A stretch of DNA of 64,000 nt. Origin: Psococerastis gibbosa (Eukaryota; Arthropoda; Insecta; Psocodea; Psocidae). How positions within the stretch are numbered: the first letter of the stretch is position 1; each line of letters starts with the position of its first letter. Below are positions 1-12,579 of this stretch, one piece after another. The stretch covers positions 19,928,290-19,992,289 of the forward strand of contig OZ020489.1 of assembly GCA_963971405.1 (NCBI GenBank), in the 5' to 3' direction. The notes beneath the pieces are model-generated. The model was given only the letters and a program-made list of their open reading frames with translations. It did not search any database and was not told where the DNA came from. The position numbers and the translations under genes are program-made.

Positions 1-17
1 ATAATCTCTCACTGTAT

Positions 18-2079
18 ATGGCACTACGTGATGCCAATTATGAGTTACTTTATTCTAAATCTAATGTTGATGAAGCCTGTCAATCCTTCTACTCGATTGT
101 CTATGACACTTTAGATAAAATTGTTCCCAAAAAGTGTACCACCCTAAATCCTCGCTACCCGGCTTTTTTCACCATCAGTATTATCAATAAATTAAAGAAG
201 AAGAACAGACTTTTTAAAAAACTTAAGTATTGTGCTAGAGACTCTACTAAAGTTACCGAATACAAGGAGTTAAGGAAAACAATTAAGACGGAAATTGAAA
301 GAGCCTACAGTAGATATGCTAAAGAATGTGAAGACGAGGTCAAGGTGGATCCAAAAAAACTTTGGTCTTTTACAACAAATAAATTGGGTAAAAGGGGTGC
401 TTTCCCTTCAGCACTTTCTTTTAATGGGAAGGTGTATAGTGATCCCAGTGAAATTGCCGACAACTTCGCAAGGATGTTCGAAAAAAATCTACGTACAGTA
501 TGATAGGTTTGACGCTCAGTTGCAAGATGCATTAGGATCTGCTCCCAAGTGCTGCGAATCGAACTTTGTTACAGAAGAAGAGGTGTCCAAGTGCATAACC
601 AAATTGAAAACCTCCAAAACTTGTGGCCCCGATCTAATACCCCCATTTATCATTAAGGGATGTGCTGAACATTTTATAAAGCCTCTTGCGTTTTTATTTA
701 ATCTTTGCTTAAAGAGTTATACGTATCCTGAGCTCTGGAAAAAATCGCGGGTATGCCCTATTTTCAAAAAAGGGGATAAAGGAGTGGGCGAGAATTATAG
801 AGCAATCTCTGTCCTCGCTGTTTCAAGATGCTTCGAGATTTTGTTATACAACAGGTTGTACGCTTGTGTCAGCAACTCAATATCAGAAGCTCAACATGGT
901 TTTGTAAAAAACCGTTCCACTGTCTCGAATCTTATGGTCTTTTCGGATTATGTGACTAGTAGGCTAACAAAAAAACAACAGGTAGATGTTGTATACTTTG
1001 ATTTCAAAGCCGCCTTTGACACGGTGAATCATTCTCTTTTAATCCTTAAGTTGTGTAAAAACTTCAATGTACCGCAGTACTTAGTTAGACTTCTCCAGTC
1101 ATATCTACAAAATCGGCAGCAATATGTGAACTTCCAAGGTAAATCCTCTAAGTCCTTCGTTGCTCATAGTGGCGTGCCTCAAGGAAGTAATTTGGGTCCA
1201 CTCCTCTTCCTTCTCTTTATCAATGACATTTCGACTCTCGTTAAATTCGCCAGAGTCCTCTTATATGCGGATGACCTAAAAATATTCCTCACTATTCTGA
1301 GCATACAGGATTGCTACAATCTACAGTCCGATATTGATAATATTAGTGCTTGGGCTAACACCAACTGTATGACTTTACACAACGGAAAATGCGAAGTGGT
1401 TAGATTCCACAAACGGAAACCGTTATTGTATGATTATCAACTACTGGGTTGCAATCTTAAATGCAGTGTCCAAATCAAAGACCTAGGGGTTATTTTTAGA
1501 AATGATTTTAATTTTAAAGCGCACATTGTTAGTATGGTTGCATCTGCTTTAAAAACTTCAGGATTCACGATCAGAATATCACACTTCTTCAGGGACATTT
1601 CGACCATAATCCGCATATTTTACGCATTAGTTAGATCTAAAGTCGAATATGGTAGTGTAGTCTGGGGTTCCAAGCACGTTACTTACAACACTGAAATCGA
1701 GAAAGTGCAGAAGCGGTTTTTAAGATATATCTACTATAGAAGACATGGCATTTATCCTCATTACGTGCTTCACCCAGTGTCCACGAATCAGTTGTTACTT
1801 GAATTTGACATGAGATCGTTAGCATCCAGGAGGAAAATTAATGACTGTATTTTTGGTTTTAGGTTACTTAATGGTTTTATTGACTGCCCCGATTTATTAT
1901 CGGGGGTACGTTTTAGAGTTAACACGGCAAATTCTCGATTAAAGAATTTATTTTTGTATGACAATGACGAGCCTCAACTAGGCAGAATTCTTAGGCTACT
2001 AGACACGTTTATAGAAATTGACCCTTTTGGAACCTCTCTGAGTGTATTTAAGACAATGTTGTTAGCCATAATTGATTAA
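18..2079 (+). pseudogene. LINE ORF2: endonuclease-RT linker plus reverse transcriptase
   Basis: Two open frames overlap. Positions 18-503 encode the linker, with a YPAFFTISIINKLKKKNRLF-type basic segment and the stretch leading into the RT. The frame reaching 2079 encodes the RT. The switch falls at or near a run of seven A at about 481-487, which suggests a single-base slip or a sequencing error. RT motifs visible in order are FKKGDKGVGENYRAIS (about 766-813), FDFKAAFD (997-1020), GVPQGSNLGPLLF (about 1171-1209) and the catalytic YADD (1264-1275). A thumb region with LVRSKVEYGSVVWGSKH follows. The enzyme would copy the element's RNA into DNA at a nicked target. The methionine at 18 is arbitrary, because the true start lies upstream of the window. 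Apart from the frame switch the RT is open to its natural stop, so the copy is recent. Confidence 0.85.
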
Positions 2080-2147
2080 ATGTTAGATTGTAAGATTGTA
2101 TTGTAATGTAACCTATATTGGAGCTGTCTGTTGGTTGCAATACACGC

Positions 2148-2181
<34 letters not shown>
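2148..2181 (+). repeat. (TTA)n tail of the LINE
   Basis: A perfect trinucleotide run sits directly after the LINE 3' UTR. This position marks it as the element's 3' tail rather than an independent microsatellite. Confidence 0.8.
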
Positions 2182-2182
<1 letters not shown>

Positions 2183-2547
2183 TTATTTCGGTTACATTAC
2201 GAACAATAGTGTGGTGCAGTCTAAGCTGGGGTTGAATCCAAAGTAAATATAAACATATATTAACTATGGGTAGAAATATCTTTTGGTGGCATTAAAATTT
2301 GGTTGAGAATGCTGGAAAGGGGAGTTCAAGAGGAGTCATAACGGCTATCTTGGAATTTTCAAATGGAAACATGTCATGTTCCATTTCAAATAAAAGGTCC
2401 TTGTGATGGCTTTGATCTGTTGTGGTAATTATAAAGGTTAAAAAAAAAAAAAAAAAAACAGTATCTCCCATCTAGCTTCTGCCGTACCATAAATTGAAGT
2501 AAATTTTATATTGTCTTAGACAGAAAACATTCACTATGAATCAAATC
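2182..2547. other. Unassigned AT-rich sequence
   Basis: No gene or recognised repeat is visible here, apart from an A run of about 19 at 2440-2458. Confidence 0.5.
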
Positions 2548-2785
2548 GAACATTTTGACAAAATAAACAAATAAATAAATAATGACTTTTGTTCTATTAC
2601 TAAGCCAGCGTAGCGGAGTCAGGGCTATAAAGCCCTCTCTTACACTCAACTAAGAAGACCCAGGACCGCCTGCTTTACAAGCCCTCCAAACCATGGCCAG
2701 GAAATGTAGCAAGTGTAGGACTCGAACCAACAACCTTTCGGGTGAAAGCCAGAGTCCGTACCACTATTCTGCATGTCCCGATACA
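2548..2785 (-). mobile_element. tRNA-Glu-derived SINE (S2)
   Basis: On the minus strand a tRNA-like head (about 2711-2775) contains TAGTGGTACGGACTCTGG, then the anticodon-arm sequence CTTTCACCC, then a good Pol III box B GGTTCGAGTCC (2718-2728 on the plus strand). The anticodon-arm sequence is that of tRNA-Glu(UUC). The head is followed by about 100 bp of non-tRNA body and a (TTTA)-rich tail reaching about 2548. The tRNA fold itself is degenerate, so this is a SINE rather than a tRNA gene. The body recurs at 47132-47190 and 47571 onward, where it has been split by a MITE. Confidence 0.75.
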
Positions 2786-5190
2786 GGTCCGAATTCACAT
2801 GAGAGATTGATCATAGAGCCATAAATTAGATGCCATAAAGTAGAAGAAATGTTCCTCTACCTGTTAATACATACACCGTTTGGCGTTAGGTTAGGTCCGA
2901 TTGTCTCTTGACAATAAGCATGATCTTTCAACACTTCCCTAACTGCTAATTAACTGTTTCGACAGTCAATAGAGTAAATAAGGTTAAACACAGGGTTACC
3001 TTTCTATTAATGAACTGCATATGAAAGGAAAGTTTCGACCCCAGTACTACGAAATTATATTAATTAAAACAGAGTCCAATAAGTTGCAGCCAGATAGCTC
3101 GTTAGAAAACTTGTTAACTCGACGAATGGACTAGCAACACAAAGGCTCAAAGATATCAAAATTGTTGATGCGTAGCCTGCCCCAGAGTTGCAGGAACACA
3201 ATTCAAACTTCAGTAAACTGAATGTTCAGATTCTATTATAAAGTTACTAATAGCGCTTCTCCAATGCATTGACTGGCCCTTAACACTAAAACTCAAGAAT
3301 ATGCTAAACAGGAAGTGTTGAGGTCAATTGCAAAATCTGATAAAATTTCATTTTAGTTATTGTAAATGTAATAAAAAAAACTTAATCAAAAATTTAAAAA
3401 ATGCTTATAATTCAATGTATAATATAAAGTTAACTACAACTCAGGCTTATTACATTTTTGATTACTTTCGTTAAATTAATTAATTAAAAATTAAAGATTA
3501 TCAGATTTTGGAGTGATCGTGTGACTAAATACACTTTTCATTACGTATTTTATTGCAGCAGCCTGTTAAATTACCACTACTACTCCTGGCTTTCTAATTC
3601 GCCAGCTAGTCTAACACTACATGCACATGTACCATTAATGGAAATAACAACAGGAAATTGCTGTACAACTTAAGATCCGAAAAAAAAAGTTCTTCCTCCT
3701 CCCACCCAAACTTTAATTTTCTATCGCCAAACAAACGTCAATAGCAAACCACTCTTGTCAAGTACACTGAACTCCCCAAAAAAAATCATGGGAAGAAAGA
3801 AAACCGCATGCATAGAGATATAAAATTACTTTTGGGGTAGAATTTCTTGAGTTAGCAATGGTGGAGACTCCCCTGGGACTGTCTGTGGGGGTTCAGCCCT
3901 CCCCCACCCCACCTGGCACGTGATCTGCCTGCTATATACGTGACACACCCCCTCCCCAACTACCCTCGTCCGAAAACAGTATATGAAAGACTCCCCAAGT
4001 GTTAAATACAATGCTTACACCCCTCTCCTCCTCTTTACCATCTATGGCGTTATTTTTCAACAAAAAGAGGCTGGGGGTATCAAATTATTTATACAACATT
4101 GATTGATGTGTGTGGCAGAGCAAGTGCCACGTTTCCAACCCATTTTCCTTCTACCCCAAAATTTCATATAAAAACTACTGGAAAAAAAAGAACTCCAGTA
4201 TAAAAATTGAAGTGTCTGGAACTACATTCCTATATTAAATATCGCATTATGGCCCAGCCTAGAACAGCAAGTTTGAAGTTCGAGACTCGACGCAGAAGGA
4301 ACAAATTTTCCGCAAAGTCTGCGTCCATCACTACCCAACTGGGAAAAACGCGAGAATCTTGGAACAGTCCTCCCATCTACTACGCCCTCGAAGGGTCATC
4401 GTGTCACTGCGTTTTTTAACAGTCACATCTAATCTATGTGACAACTACTATGCCTGAATCCAAAATAGTGACTAAAAGAAATTAAAAAAGAAATGGGCTA
4501 TAATGAAACTTTTATATAATTGGGCAATCTGTGAGGTAAGAAAACGAATTTGAATTTCCAACTTCTGTGAAGCACGGCAGACGAAGCGCACTCAGACAAC
4601 TGCACCTTAATGGAACGCATGACAGCTCCAGGCTTTTAGGAATTTTTTAGACGACACGCAAATCCCAGTGAATTTATTTAATAGCCAAGAGTGAGCAGGA
4701 ATTTTCATTGGTTAAAATTTCTTCGGTTCACAGACGATCAATTTTGGGGATGCGTATTTCATCAAGATTGAGAAACTTTTGAATATTTACGAATTGGAGG
4801 ATTGACGGATAATTATCGACCCCAAGTAAGCTTGCTCGAGTAGGCAATACGTAGGGTCTCTCAAAAAAAATTCCGGAAACTGCCGCCGGGGGTGATATTT
4901 AGATCAGTCCCCTAATTATAGGAATTACCCCCAAATACGCTCTCATTTTCATTTTTCAAACGGCAATTCTTGCCTTTTCGGAGCCCCAAAAGAATGTTGT
5001 TCCCGTGTTTCTTATTCAATTTATTCCCTTCATTAATAAAACAAGAAATTTTTTGAGGAAAAGTAGACAGGGGGAGATATTAAAATTACACTATCAGAGC
5101 TGCCATATTTATGGGTTTGATGATTGTCAATGATGTCAAGTAATGATTATTAAAATGTACAATAAATAAAGGTCAGAATTCAGTTCTATT
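2786..5190. other. Gene-free sequence, unassigned
   Basis: No coding region or clear repeat was found. A possible degenerate SINE lies at about 4245-4430, with a box-B-like AGTTCGAGACT near 4277. The C-rich stretch near 3890-3970 is noncoding. Confidence 0.5.
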
Positions 5191-5194
5191 ACTG

Positions 5195-5430
5195 AATGAT
5201 CAGGAATACTCCAGCTGGTAGAGAACTGGAGTATAAAACGGAAGGTCTAGGTTCGAGACTCAACATAAAAAAGATACTACCCAGCCATAATGGGTACCAT
5301 ATCTTCATTGGTAGGAAAAAACGCAGCTGCCGGGAGTGCTGCTGACCACAAAATCCTAAATCGTGCAGTGTCAAGAGGTAGAAGAGATAGGATCCACTAC
5401 CAGTCCTCAGACAACTGGTTTTCATGCCAC
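5195..5430 (+). mobile_element. Probable tRNA-derived SINE (S3)
   Basis: Starting near 5208 the sequence reads CCAGCTGGTAGAGAACTGG, like a tRNA D-arm and box A. About 40 bp later comes AGGTTCGAGACTC, a close match to box B. The distance between them fits a tRNA. The sequence then continues as a non-tRNA body of about 170 bp. No second clear copy exists in the window, so family status is an inference. Confidence 0.45.
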
Positions 5431-5929
5431 GACATATGTGTATTTTTCAAAATACGCAAAATAAAATTGTGAACTTTAGAAGAAAATAATATGGCGCCAT
5501 CAATTTGTTTATTGGATTTCAATGAATTTCGTTAAAAATTCATAAAACTTTTCACCCCTCTGGTTTGACAGGTGCATTCTCTGTTATGTAAATGGGAGCA
5601 GGGGATAGTAATGCATAGTATACGTAAGGGTGTAACTTTGAGAGGTTCCAAATGGCTTTGTAATTTACAGGATTTCATCACTTTTTTTAGATTCAGGATT
5701 CTATTATTCTCTGCTATAGCTATTGCTTGATTCCAAAATAAAAATTTAAAAAAACCGTCAATGAATGCTTTTTTAACTAGCTAGGGCGGCTATTCCACTG
5801 GTCAATTTTTCTTCAATATTGATAATATAGACAAAAATATCATGAATTGCAATTCAATTTATTTTTACACCCCCCATTCCAAACTCCAAATGATTTTTTC
5901 CACAAAACCAAATATTTGTTTTGGAAAGC

Positions 5930-6062
5930 AACCTGTACGGTTTTGTTACTCTATTTAACACCTAAAACATACCTGAAGGTAGAAAGCATCGATAGAACAT
6001 GTTCCACAGAAAAATGATTTTTTAGCCATTTTTCATGAAAATTGAGTCATTTTTATATTTGT
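5930..6062 (+). repeat. Dispersed repeat X, copy 1, 5' part
   Basis: Repeat X occurs at least five times in the window. This segment carries the shared GTTTTGTTACTCTATTTAAC block seen inverted near 41100 and in diverged form near 57030. It is cut off by the RTE fragment that follows. X has no visible coding capacity or TIR, and its class is unknown. Confidence 0.6.
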
Positions 6063-6418
6063 GCGGTACTGTCTGGGTTACAAATTGACAGACAGGAGGA
6101 GAAACGAGGACATCCGGGTGGAGATGCAAGTAGCACCGATCACCGACAAAGTCAGGGAACGAAGACTGGCATGGTGGGGCCATACGCTAAGGAGTGAATA
6201 TGGACACCTGCTACAACGTGTGAGGGACTACACGGTGGAGGGCCCAAGACCTATAGGACGACCGAGGATGTCCCTTGAAACAAAAGTGAAGGAGGACCTC
6301 AGGACCCTCGGTCTCTCGCCGGATGATAACCAAAACCGAAACACCTGGAAGATTAAGATCCGTGCCGCCGACCACGTACGAGTACGAGTACGAGGCAAGT
6401 AAAGTAAGTAAGTAAGCA
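6063..6418 (+). pseudogene. 5'-truncated LINE, RT C-terminus, RTE-like
   Basis: An open frame from about 6061 to 6402 encodes about 110 residues. It includes PITDKVRERRLAWWGHTLRS and a GRPRMSLETKVKEDLRTLGL segment. This ITDK-RERRLxWxGH ... GRP pattern is the familiar C-terminal tail of RTE-type and related LINE reverse transcriptases. The catalytic RT core is absent. The fragment ends in an AAGT-repeat tail (about 6396-6417), as expected for reverse transcription started at the 3' end. It interrupts repeat X, so it inserted after X. The frame appears to open with GTG, and no host start codon is implied. Confidence 0.75.
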
Positions 6419-6718
6419 AACTATCAAGGGGCAAACGACCCATTGCGTGTAGTTAACAATAATAACTACTACAATATACAATATGTGAATTTAAAAGAAA
6501 TCGTTGAAGCCGTTTTAGAGAAATCATTTTTTAGCAGTTTTTTTTTTGTTTTTAGAGAGTAAAACCCCCCAAAATTGAGTTAGCCCAAAATATAAATAAA
6601 GATCCCGAGGTATGATTTTTGGGAACCTACATCCCAAATCGCATCAAAAACCACCGAGTAGTTTGCCCGCACATTGAAGAATTGACAGACATTTTGTAAA
6701 AACCACCTATTTGGGTTC
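6419..6718 (+). repeat. Dispersed repeat X, copy 1, middle part
   Basis: This continues X after the RTE insertion. It includes the CTATCAAGGGGCAAACGACC block, the GAGGTATGATTTTTGGGAAC block and the GACAGACATTTTGTAAAAAC block also present near 8900, 9050 and 39800. Confidence 0.65.
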
Positions 6719-6893
6719 CAGCAGCCTGATTGAGGCGATTATAATACCGGTATTTATTTAATCCCCTGGTAGTAAAAATGTGAACAAGATAATTTTGTAA
6801 TGGAAAGTGCTATTCAAAATTTGTTTGTTTACAGTTATAATCCTAGGGTATTTATTTAACCCCGGTATTATAATCGCCTCGATCAGGCTACTG
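6719..6893. mobile_element. Short palindromic MITE inserted in repeat X
   Basis: Inverted arms of about 40 bp (6723-6763 and about 6848-6889) share AGCCTGATNGAGGCGATTAT and surround a loop of about 85 bp. Flanking X sequence resumes directly on both sides; compare the uninterrupted site at 39838-39855. No convincing target duplication is visible, so the superfamily is not assigned. Confidence 0.65.
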
Positions 6894-6995
6894 GGACCTC
6901 AAAACGTGTAAATCCATAGAAATCTCGGAATCGAACATTTTGACCATCACAAAGCTTTCCTTACACTACGTATAAATAGGAAAACAATAAAGCAA
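6894..6995 (+). repeat. Dispersed repeat X, copy 1, 3' part
   Basis: It carries the X terminal block ATCTCGGAATCGAACATTTT and the CACAAAGCTTTCCTTACACT block, matching 39870-39925 closely. Confidence 0.65.
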
Positions 6996-8874
6996 ACACA
7001 GCACTATGAACAGCTTTGACAATCTAAAATGAAAGGTGGAATGTGAAGAATTCCAAAGTCGCTACCCAGATAGGTGCACCTTGCATAGTTCCTTGCTATC
7101 GCCTTCAGCAATTCCATCCACAACCCTACCCCCTCCCCTGCTCTCAAAAGAAGAGAACAATTTCCCCCTTTCCATTGCTCATTTCCATGCATACACACGT
7201 CAACATCACGACCATCCAACTTAGCATAATCATGTTAGGCTGATGTTAATACGCATAGTAAGTGGTACGCCATGGTACATGCTCATGGACGAAGTAACAC
7301 GCATAACTAAAACATGGAAGGGACAAAAAGAGGGAAAGGGTAAAAATTACAGCCATGTATGCAAAGTATCAAGCACATGACACTTGGGTTAGGGCGTGAT
7401 GCTTTCATATACTGTATATTGATGATGAATTTCAAAACACGCACAACAGATTAATTGAATTTGAGCATGTTTGCAACAATATAAATCAGTCCTCGTCGGT
7501 AAAATCTAGACTGTTATGCTGTTAAAATACGTGAAACCCCACTATTTTTTTTGTTTTCCATACGTCTCCTCGGGGGGAGATCCTCGGGCCCCCCTATTAG
7601 GAGTAATATGAATAGGTGTTTATCTGTATAAAATTTAAACATTACTGCTGTAAAAATGGGTAAAAATGCCAATTGTTTCCCCCGAATCCTGCTAATAAAA
7701 TTGAATTTACAGTTGCCACCTTCTCTACCGTACCGTAAGGTACGCTTATTTTTTTTTATAAGCTTTAAAACCACAAAACGACTGTTGTTACAATGCCAAA
7801 TTAACCCTACTATAGGCCTAGCAAAGTCAATCCATGGGGAATTCAAGCCATTTTTTCTGGCTTACTTATTTGAAACTAGTTTTTTTTTTAAATGTAAATA
7901 AAGATAAATATTAAATACGTATACCGGGCCTAAATTTCACATGAAATATTCCTATACATTGATATAGTGTTTGGCGTGATGTCGCAGATAAATCACCATA
8001 TAGTCTTCCTCTCTGATGATGGGTACAAAGAGCGAAAATTGATGTGAAGGGCACAGAAGTTGAGCATTTGCTTTATGTTCAAATCCTTTGCCTAATAAGT
8101 GTAAGTGCTTAATACCTTCATAACTTAAGGAACCTTCTATTTACGATAAAAAAAAGTTGCTGAAATTATTATTAAGAGAAACTGAAGAATATTCTCCTTA
8201 TATATGAAGTAGACGGTTGTTTCTTTTGATCTAACTTTCAAATCCTTTGCTGTGGCAGCAGAAATTCACCCTCTTGAATAATAGTTAGCATAGATGGAGT
8301 TTTGAAGTATTACAGACAACTGCACATATTCGTCATCTCCTATGTACTTACGGGCAACCGTAATGTCTATATGAAATAATACATAGGGAGTCGCAAAATT
8401 ATAGCTTTAAAGCAATGTTTGCGTAATGTCATTTCCAACAAAGTTATAGTAAAGTTGCACCTCTGCAGAACCGGTGGGCGGTATTTTTATAGCCTGTCGT
8501 TACTGATTTGCCTTTCCGTCAGCACTCCCCTATTAATATTTTTATAGCGCTATAAAGCTAGAGGGTGGTTTGTTGTTTGTTATTATGAATTGATTCTGGC
8601 CCCGGCTGCTGGCACTTTCATGTGGTTTTTATGATGACACGGTCTATTTAAAATTACATTTATCAATGTCAGTTTGTGTAAAAGCTGTACGTCATATGAC
8701 ACACTAGCCACAGTGATGCGTTAAATAGATTATAGTTTGTTATCATAGCAGCTGTAAGTGTCTTTTTCAGTGTCAATGGGAACGAAGCTGTAATTTTATT
8801 GTGCAAAGTTATATTTATTAAATTTCAATTTATTATGTTTCGCTCTCATGAATCCACTGAAGAATCCCTAACCT
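6996..8874. other. Gene-free sequence, unassigned
   Basis: No gene was recognised. Short open frames near 7514-7901 lack family motifs and lie in low-complexity AT-rich DNA. Confidence 0.5.
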
Positions 8875-9190
8875 GTATTTTGTTGCGCCCAGAACCCAAC
8901 TATCAAGGGGGGATGCGACCTAGTGGGTTTTGTTCACATTCATTAATAAGTAATAATAGTATAGTGAATTTAAAAATAGTCGGAGCTATTTTTGAAAAAA
9001 AAATTTAGGCTTTTGTAGGTGTAAAACCTCCCTGAATGAAATTATCCAAAAAAATACCCCTGGATATTATTTTTGTGAACCTACACGCAGAATTTAATCA
9101 AATTTAAGAGTATGGAATCTCAAAATCGATCATTTCGACCATCACAAAGCTCTTAACAAACTTATAAAATATAGGAAAGCAATAAAAACT
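8875..9190 (+). repeat. Dispersed repeat X, copy 2
   Basis: The shared blocks are ACTATCAAGGGGGGATGCGA, GACCTAGTGGGTTTTGTTCA and ATTTCGACCATCACAAAGCT, in the same order as in copy 1 and inverted in copy 4. The (GACA)n part seen in copy 3 is missing. Confidence 0.6.
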
Positions 9191-10493
9191 GTGTAATCCA
9201 GGATTTTTTCAATTTCACCAATATGTTAAGAACAAATTCTAAGAAATTACAATAGATACTGTGTATGGGACTCAGGGGTAAGTTGTATAGGCTCATTTTT
9301 AAATTGAGAAGCTAACCAGCACATTGGCACAGAATCCAAATAATACAGAAGAGGATAGAGATTTATATGTCCACCATGGTACCTATTGAAATTCCTGCTT
9401 TCCAAACTGCACTTAATCTGTATGCCTAATCTAATAAGTTTCTTAAGTGAAGGGATTTGAAAAACTCATCAAAGCGCGATCACTCCAGAAGCAAATCTGC
9501 ACGGAACTGTCCGCAAAACAATGAACATAGAAAACTTGGCAAGAAATAAGCACACTTCCGTTAACGAACATATCCTACTCATGCAGTTATATCACGAGAT
9601 CACAAAAATATAATAATAAAAACTCAACAAGAAACTCGAGTTTCCGACTCATACCGTACGAGTTGAAAGCTGCACCAGACTAATGAGCTGGAAGCAACAT
9701 CACAAAAAGAATTCACCGCGTATTTCCTCTCTCAATTCTCAATCGTAAGGGTGAACCACAACAATGATTCTCGGTCAATTTGTATTTGTTTTTGTAATGT
9801 TACAACATGTTCTTATTCTGCTGCGATTACTCATGTGAACGAATACATCACACAAGTTTTGTAACATGCACTAGATGTAACATGCAATAGAATAAGTCTA
9901 TTAGTTTAGACATCCGTTCACAACCATTCAGTCCATTCCAGTTAGGAGAGACCGACGCAAGCTAAGTCGGGAAAATCTGAAATTTCCCTGGGTTTAACTT
10001 GATGCGATACGTAGATATTAACCACCCCAGTCCAATCCAATCATTAAATTTTAGTCCCTAGTAATTTTTCATGAAATAATTACAGCAAAAATGAGCAATG
10101 CCTTATGATACAATATTTTACATGAAATCGTCTTCTACAACTTGAATAGACTACATCCATAGATTTTAATAGTAATACTAGATAGCGAACTCCCCTACAT
10201 ATTTTGAAGCCAGCCGCCATTGCTATAAGTGTATAGAAAACGTTGTTTACATTCATTTACACCTTGAGTTCTTATGAGATTTCCTAATATTTTCTGTGAA
10301 AATTACTTTCAAAAGTTCAATCCTTCAGTTTATTTTCAGTGGATTTTGATCAACAGTTACATAAAAGACAATATTAACTGAAATTAAATCAAGATAACAT
10401 GTATTTATTAGTCGAGAAGTACCCATTAATTAAAGAACAGGTACTTTGCGTTCATTCCGTTCTTTCTATCCACTTATAGCAGTGGCGGATGGC
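9191..10493. other. Gene-free sequence, unassigned
   Basis: No feature is supported here. A CAGTGGCGGATGG motif at about 10481 resembles a hAT-type end, but no partner end was found. Confidence 0.45.
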
Positions 10494-10500
10494 TTCACAA

Positions 10501-10725
10501 TCATAGAAATACATTAACTGGGGCGGCGGGAGCCATAATTTGCCTTACGAGGCACCCGTTAACCATAAGCCAACTATCAGAGATAAGTACCAACGCAAAA
10601 AATATCGAAGTCTTACACATTGCAGCACAGCAGAACGGATACCTGGACCCGGTCAAAAAATTTGTACTTAGCTTGTGCAGGCTACACTAGCAGCCATATT
10701 GATAACGGTCTCCAGCCCCGGGATG
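10501..10725. mobile_element. Short repeat R, copy 1
   Basis: This 225-bp sequence matches 15152-15396 along its length. The shared blocks include TAAGCCAACTATCAGAGATA and GGATACCTGGACCCGGTCAA. It is flanked by TTCACAA (10494-10500 and 10726-10732), a likely 7-bp target duplication. It has no terminal inverted repeats, no recognised promoter boxes and no coding capacity. It may be a SINE-like retroposon, but its class is open. Confidence 0.65.
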
Positions 10726-10732
10726 TTCACAA

Positions 10733-12579
10733 CACTCCCTACAGAGAGCATGGGAGTTCGCTATCTAGTATTATTATTAAAATCAATGACTACATCTTAT
10801 TTAAATAGCGTAGCTAAATACGGTCTACGGTCTAAACTACTAAAAGCAGTGTGCGAAATGTTTTAATTAATTATCTATCAAACATTCAAACCCAAAATAT
10901 TAAATAATGCTGGATACGTTAAATTGGTGTATCTTAGCAATAGTATTGAATACATAACAATGGCAATAATAGTTACAGCACAGTACTCTCGATGCGGCGT
11001 GTGGTTGAGTCCCCTTTAATTTACCAGTGCAGCATTCACAAGTACTGAGACAAACAAACTAAAATAAAAGTTGAAAGCAATGCCTGTGGAACAGATTTAA
11101 GCACACAAAAAGCTACCCGCCGTAGCCCCTTTCAATTAAGATGGCGGAAATGGGGACCGGAAGAGAAGACAGACGGTGGGCCCCAGTTATATAATGCGCC
11201 ATGTATGACAAATTTCACAAGTTTTTATTATAAATGTCAATGGGGTGAAGTCTATAAGTCTACTGTCGCCCCTTCTTAATAATCAGCGTCATAAAAATAT
11301 CATCTCGCCTTCGCAAGCAAACCGAGATAAATATCCCACAGAAATTAACAGGAAGACACTGACAATCGACTGATCCCAGAATTTCTGTTCCACCGACTGC
11401 CGTTAGTTGCCTCGTGAAAAGCTTTGAGTCCTCCGAACATTCTTCTTCTTTATATGCCTCTTCTAGGGAAGACTGGCGATTATCAGCATTATCTTCAGGT
11501 TTTTCAACCAGGATGTTCTTCTGCCGGGAGCTCTCAGTGTTTCTATCTTCTATCCCTTGGATTATATACATGAATCTGAACAGTAAGCAACAACTCGGCT
11601 TCTGTATCCATTCGCCTGAGAACTGCGGCATTAGGGACAAGTTCTCTCCAAAATATGCGCAGCATTCGTCAGTGTATTATTTCAAATGCACTGATTCTGT
11701 TCTCCTCAGCTTCCGTCAACATCTATCCATTCCTACCATGTAGAACGATTGTGAACACATAACATTTCACCATTTTCAATCTCTGAACATTGACACCCAT
11801 GAAATAATTGACAAAGAGGGTCTATGCCTGAACTAAGATACCCATTAGTACACCCTTTTGGAGCAGCACACCGGTTCATAAACCTTCAAAACCAATAAAA
11901 TAACAATAACCGTTCTCATACCAATTGCATTCTATCCCTCCAATAGAGCATCTAAATTTATGTTTCCTGTCGTTTGTACAAGACATTCACGCCCGCTCGT
12001 GATTCATGGCATCGTCGAATATTTGTTGATATTCAAAATAACGGCGGGAAATTTCTCTGGAGAAATTTTGGGGCGACACCCTGAGGGAAATAGTGTCGTG
12101 CGACCCGCAGCAGGGTGACTCATCCTCCCTTTCGCATTCGTTCTACCTTTCATTGCGTCACACAATACGGCACAATTGCCCAGCTCAATTCCAACTATTC
12201 GTGTTTTATTCCCAATGTTCAAATAGTGACAGAGAACCGTTTTGGGAATAAAATCGCTATCGATCATTGCACGAATTTCTAAAATGTCACAATAACTTTA
12301 TTTTGGCTGCCTTTCTATTTTATGCACAAAATAAACTTTCACAAGGAATATTTATCGTAAAGCTATCATCGAGGACGCTTGGGATAGAATAAATGGATCC
12401 CTTACATTTTGATAATTTTATGTAGCCGTCTCTAATCCAGATTGGTCGATTGATAGGAAAAGGAATACCCATATAGTTCCAGTGGCTACAATATTCTCTA
12501 TATTAAAATACTAAATGGCAGATTGAAACCTTTCCTTTTACAGATGTCCAAAGATGCGGGCTAGATAAGAGGACATGCT
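10733..12579. other. Gene-free sequence, unassigned
   Basis: Overlapping open frames on both strands near 11260-11743 and 12004-12267 show no family motif and no splice context. They are treated as chance. Confidence 0.5.

Larger units (their letters stand above)
1..2181 (+). mobile_element. Non-LTR retrotransposon (LINE), Jockey/CR1-like, 3' part
   Basis: This is the 3' part of a LINE that begins before the window. It covers the linker upstream of the reverse transcriptase, the RT itself, a short 3' UTR and a terminal (TTA)n tract at 2148-2181. No RNase H domain follows the RT, and the RT-to-C-terminus layout matches Jockey/CR1-type elements from general knowledge of the families. The endonuclease domain would lie outside the window. 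No target-site duplication can be assessed because the 5' end is missing. The coding region carries one frameshift, so this copy is probably dead but young. Confidence 0.85.

Noticed and set aside
2711-2775. A functional tRNA-Glu gene
   Set aside because: Box B and the anticodon arm are good, but the acceptor and D arms do not pair and a SINE body follows directly.
5200-5262. A functional tRNA gene
   Set aside because: Box A and box B spacing is tRNA-like, but no acceptor stem closes the molecule.
11260-11743. Overlapping open frames of 126 and 109 codons on opposite strands
   Set aside because: Neither shows known motifs. Opposite-strand overlap of this type often arises by chance.
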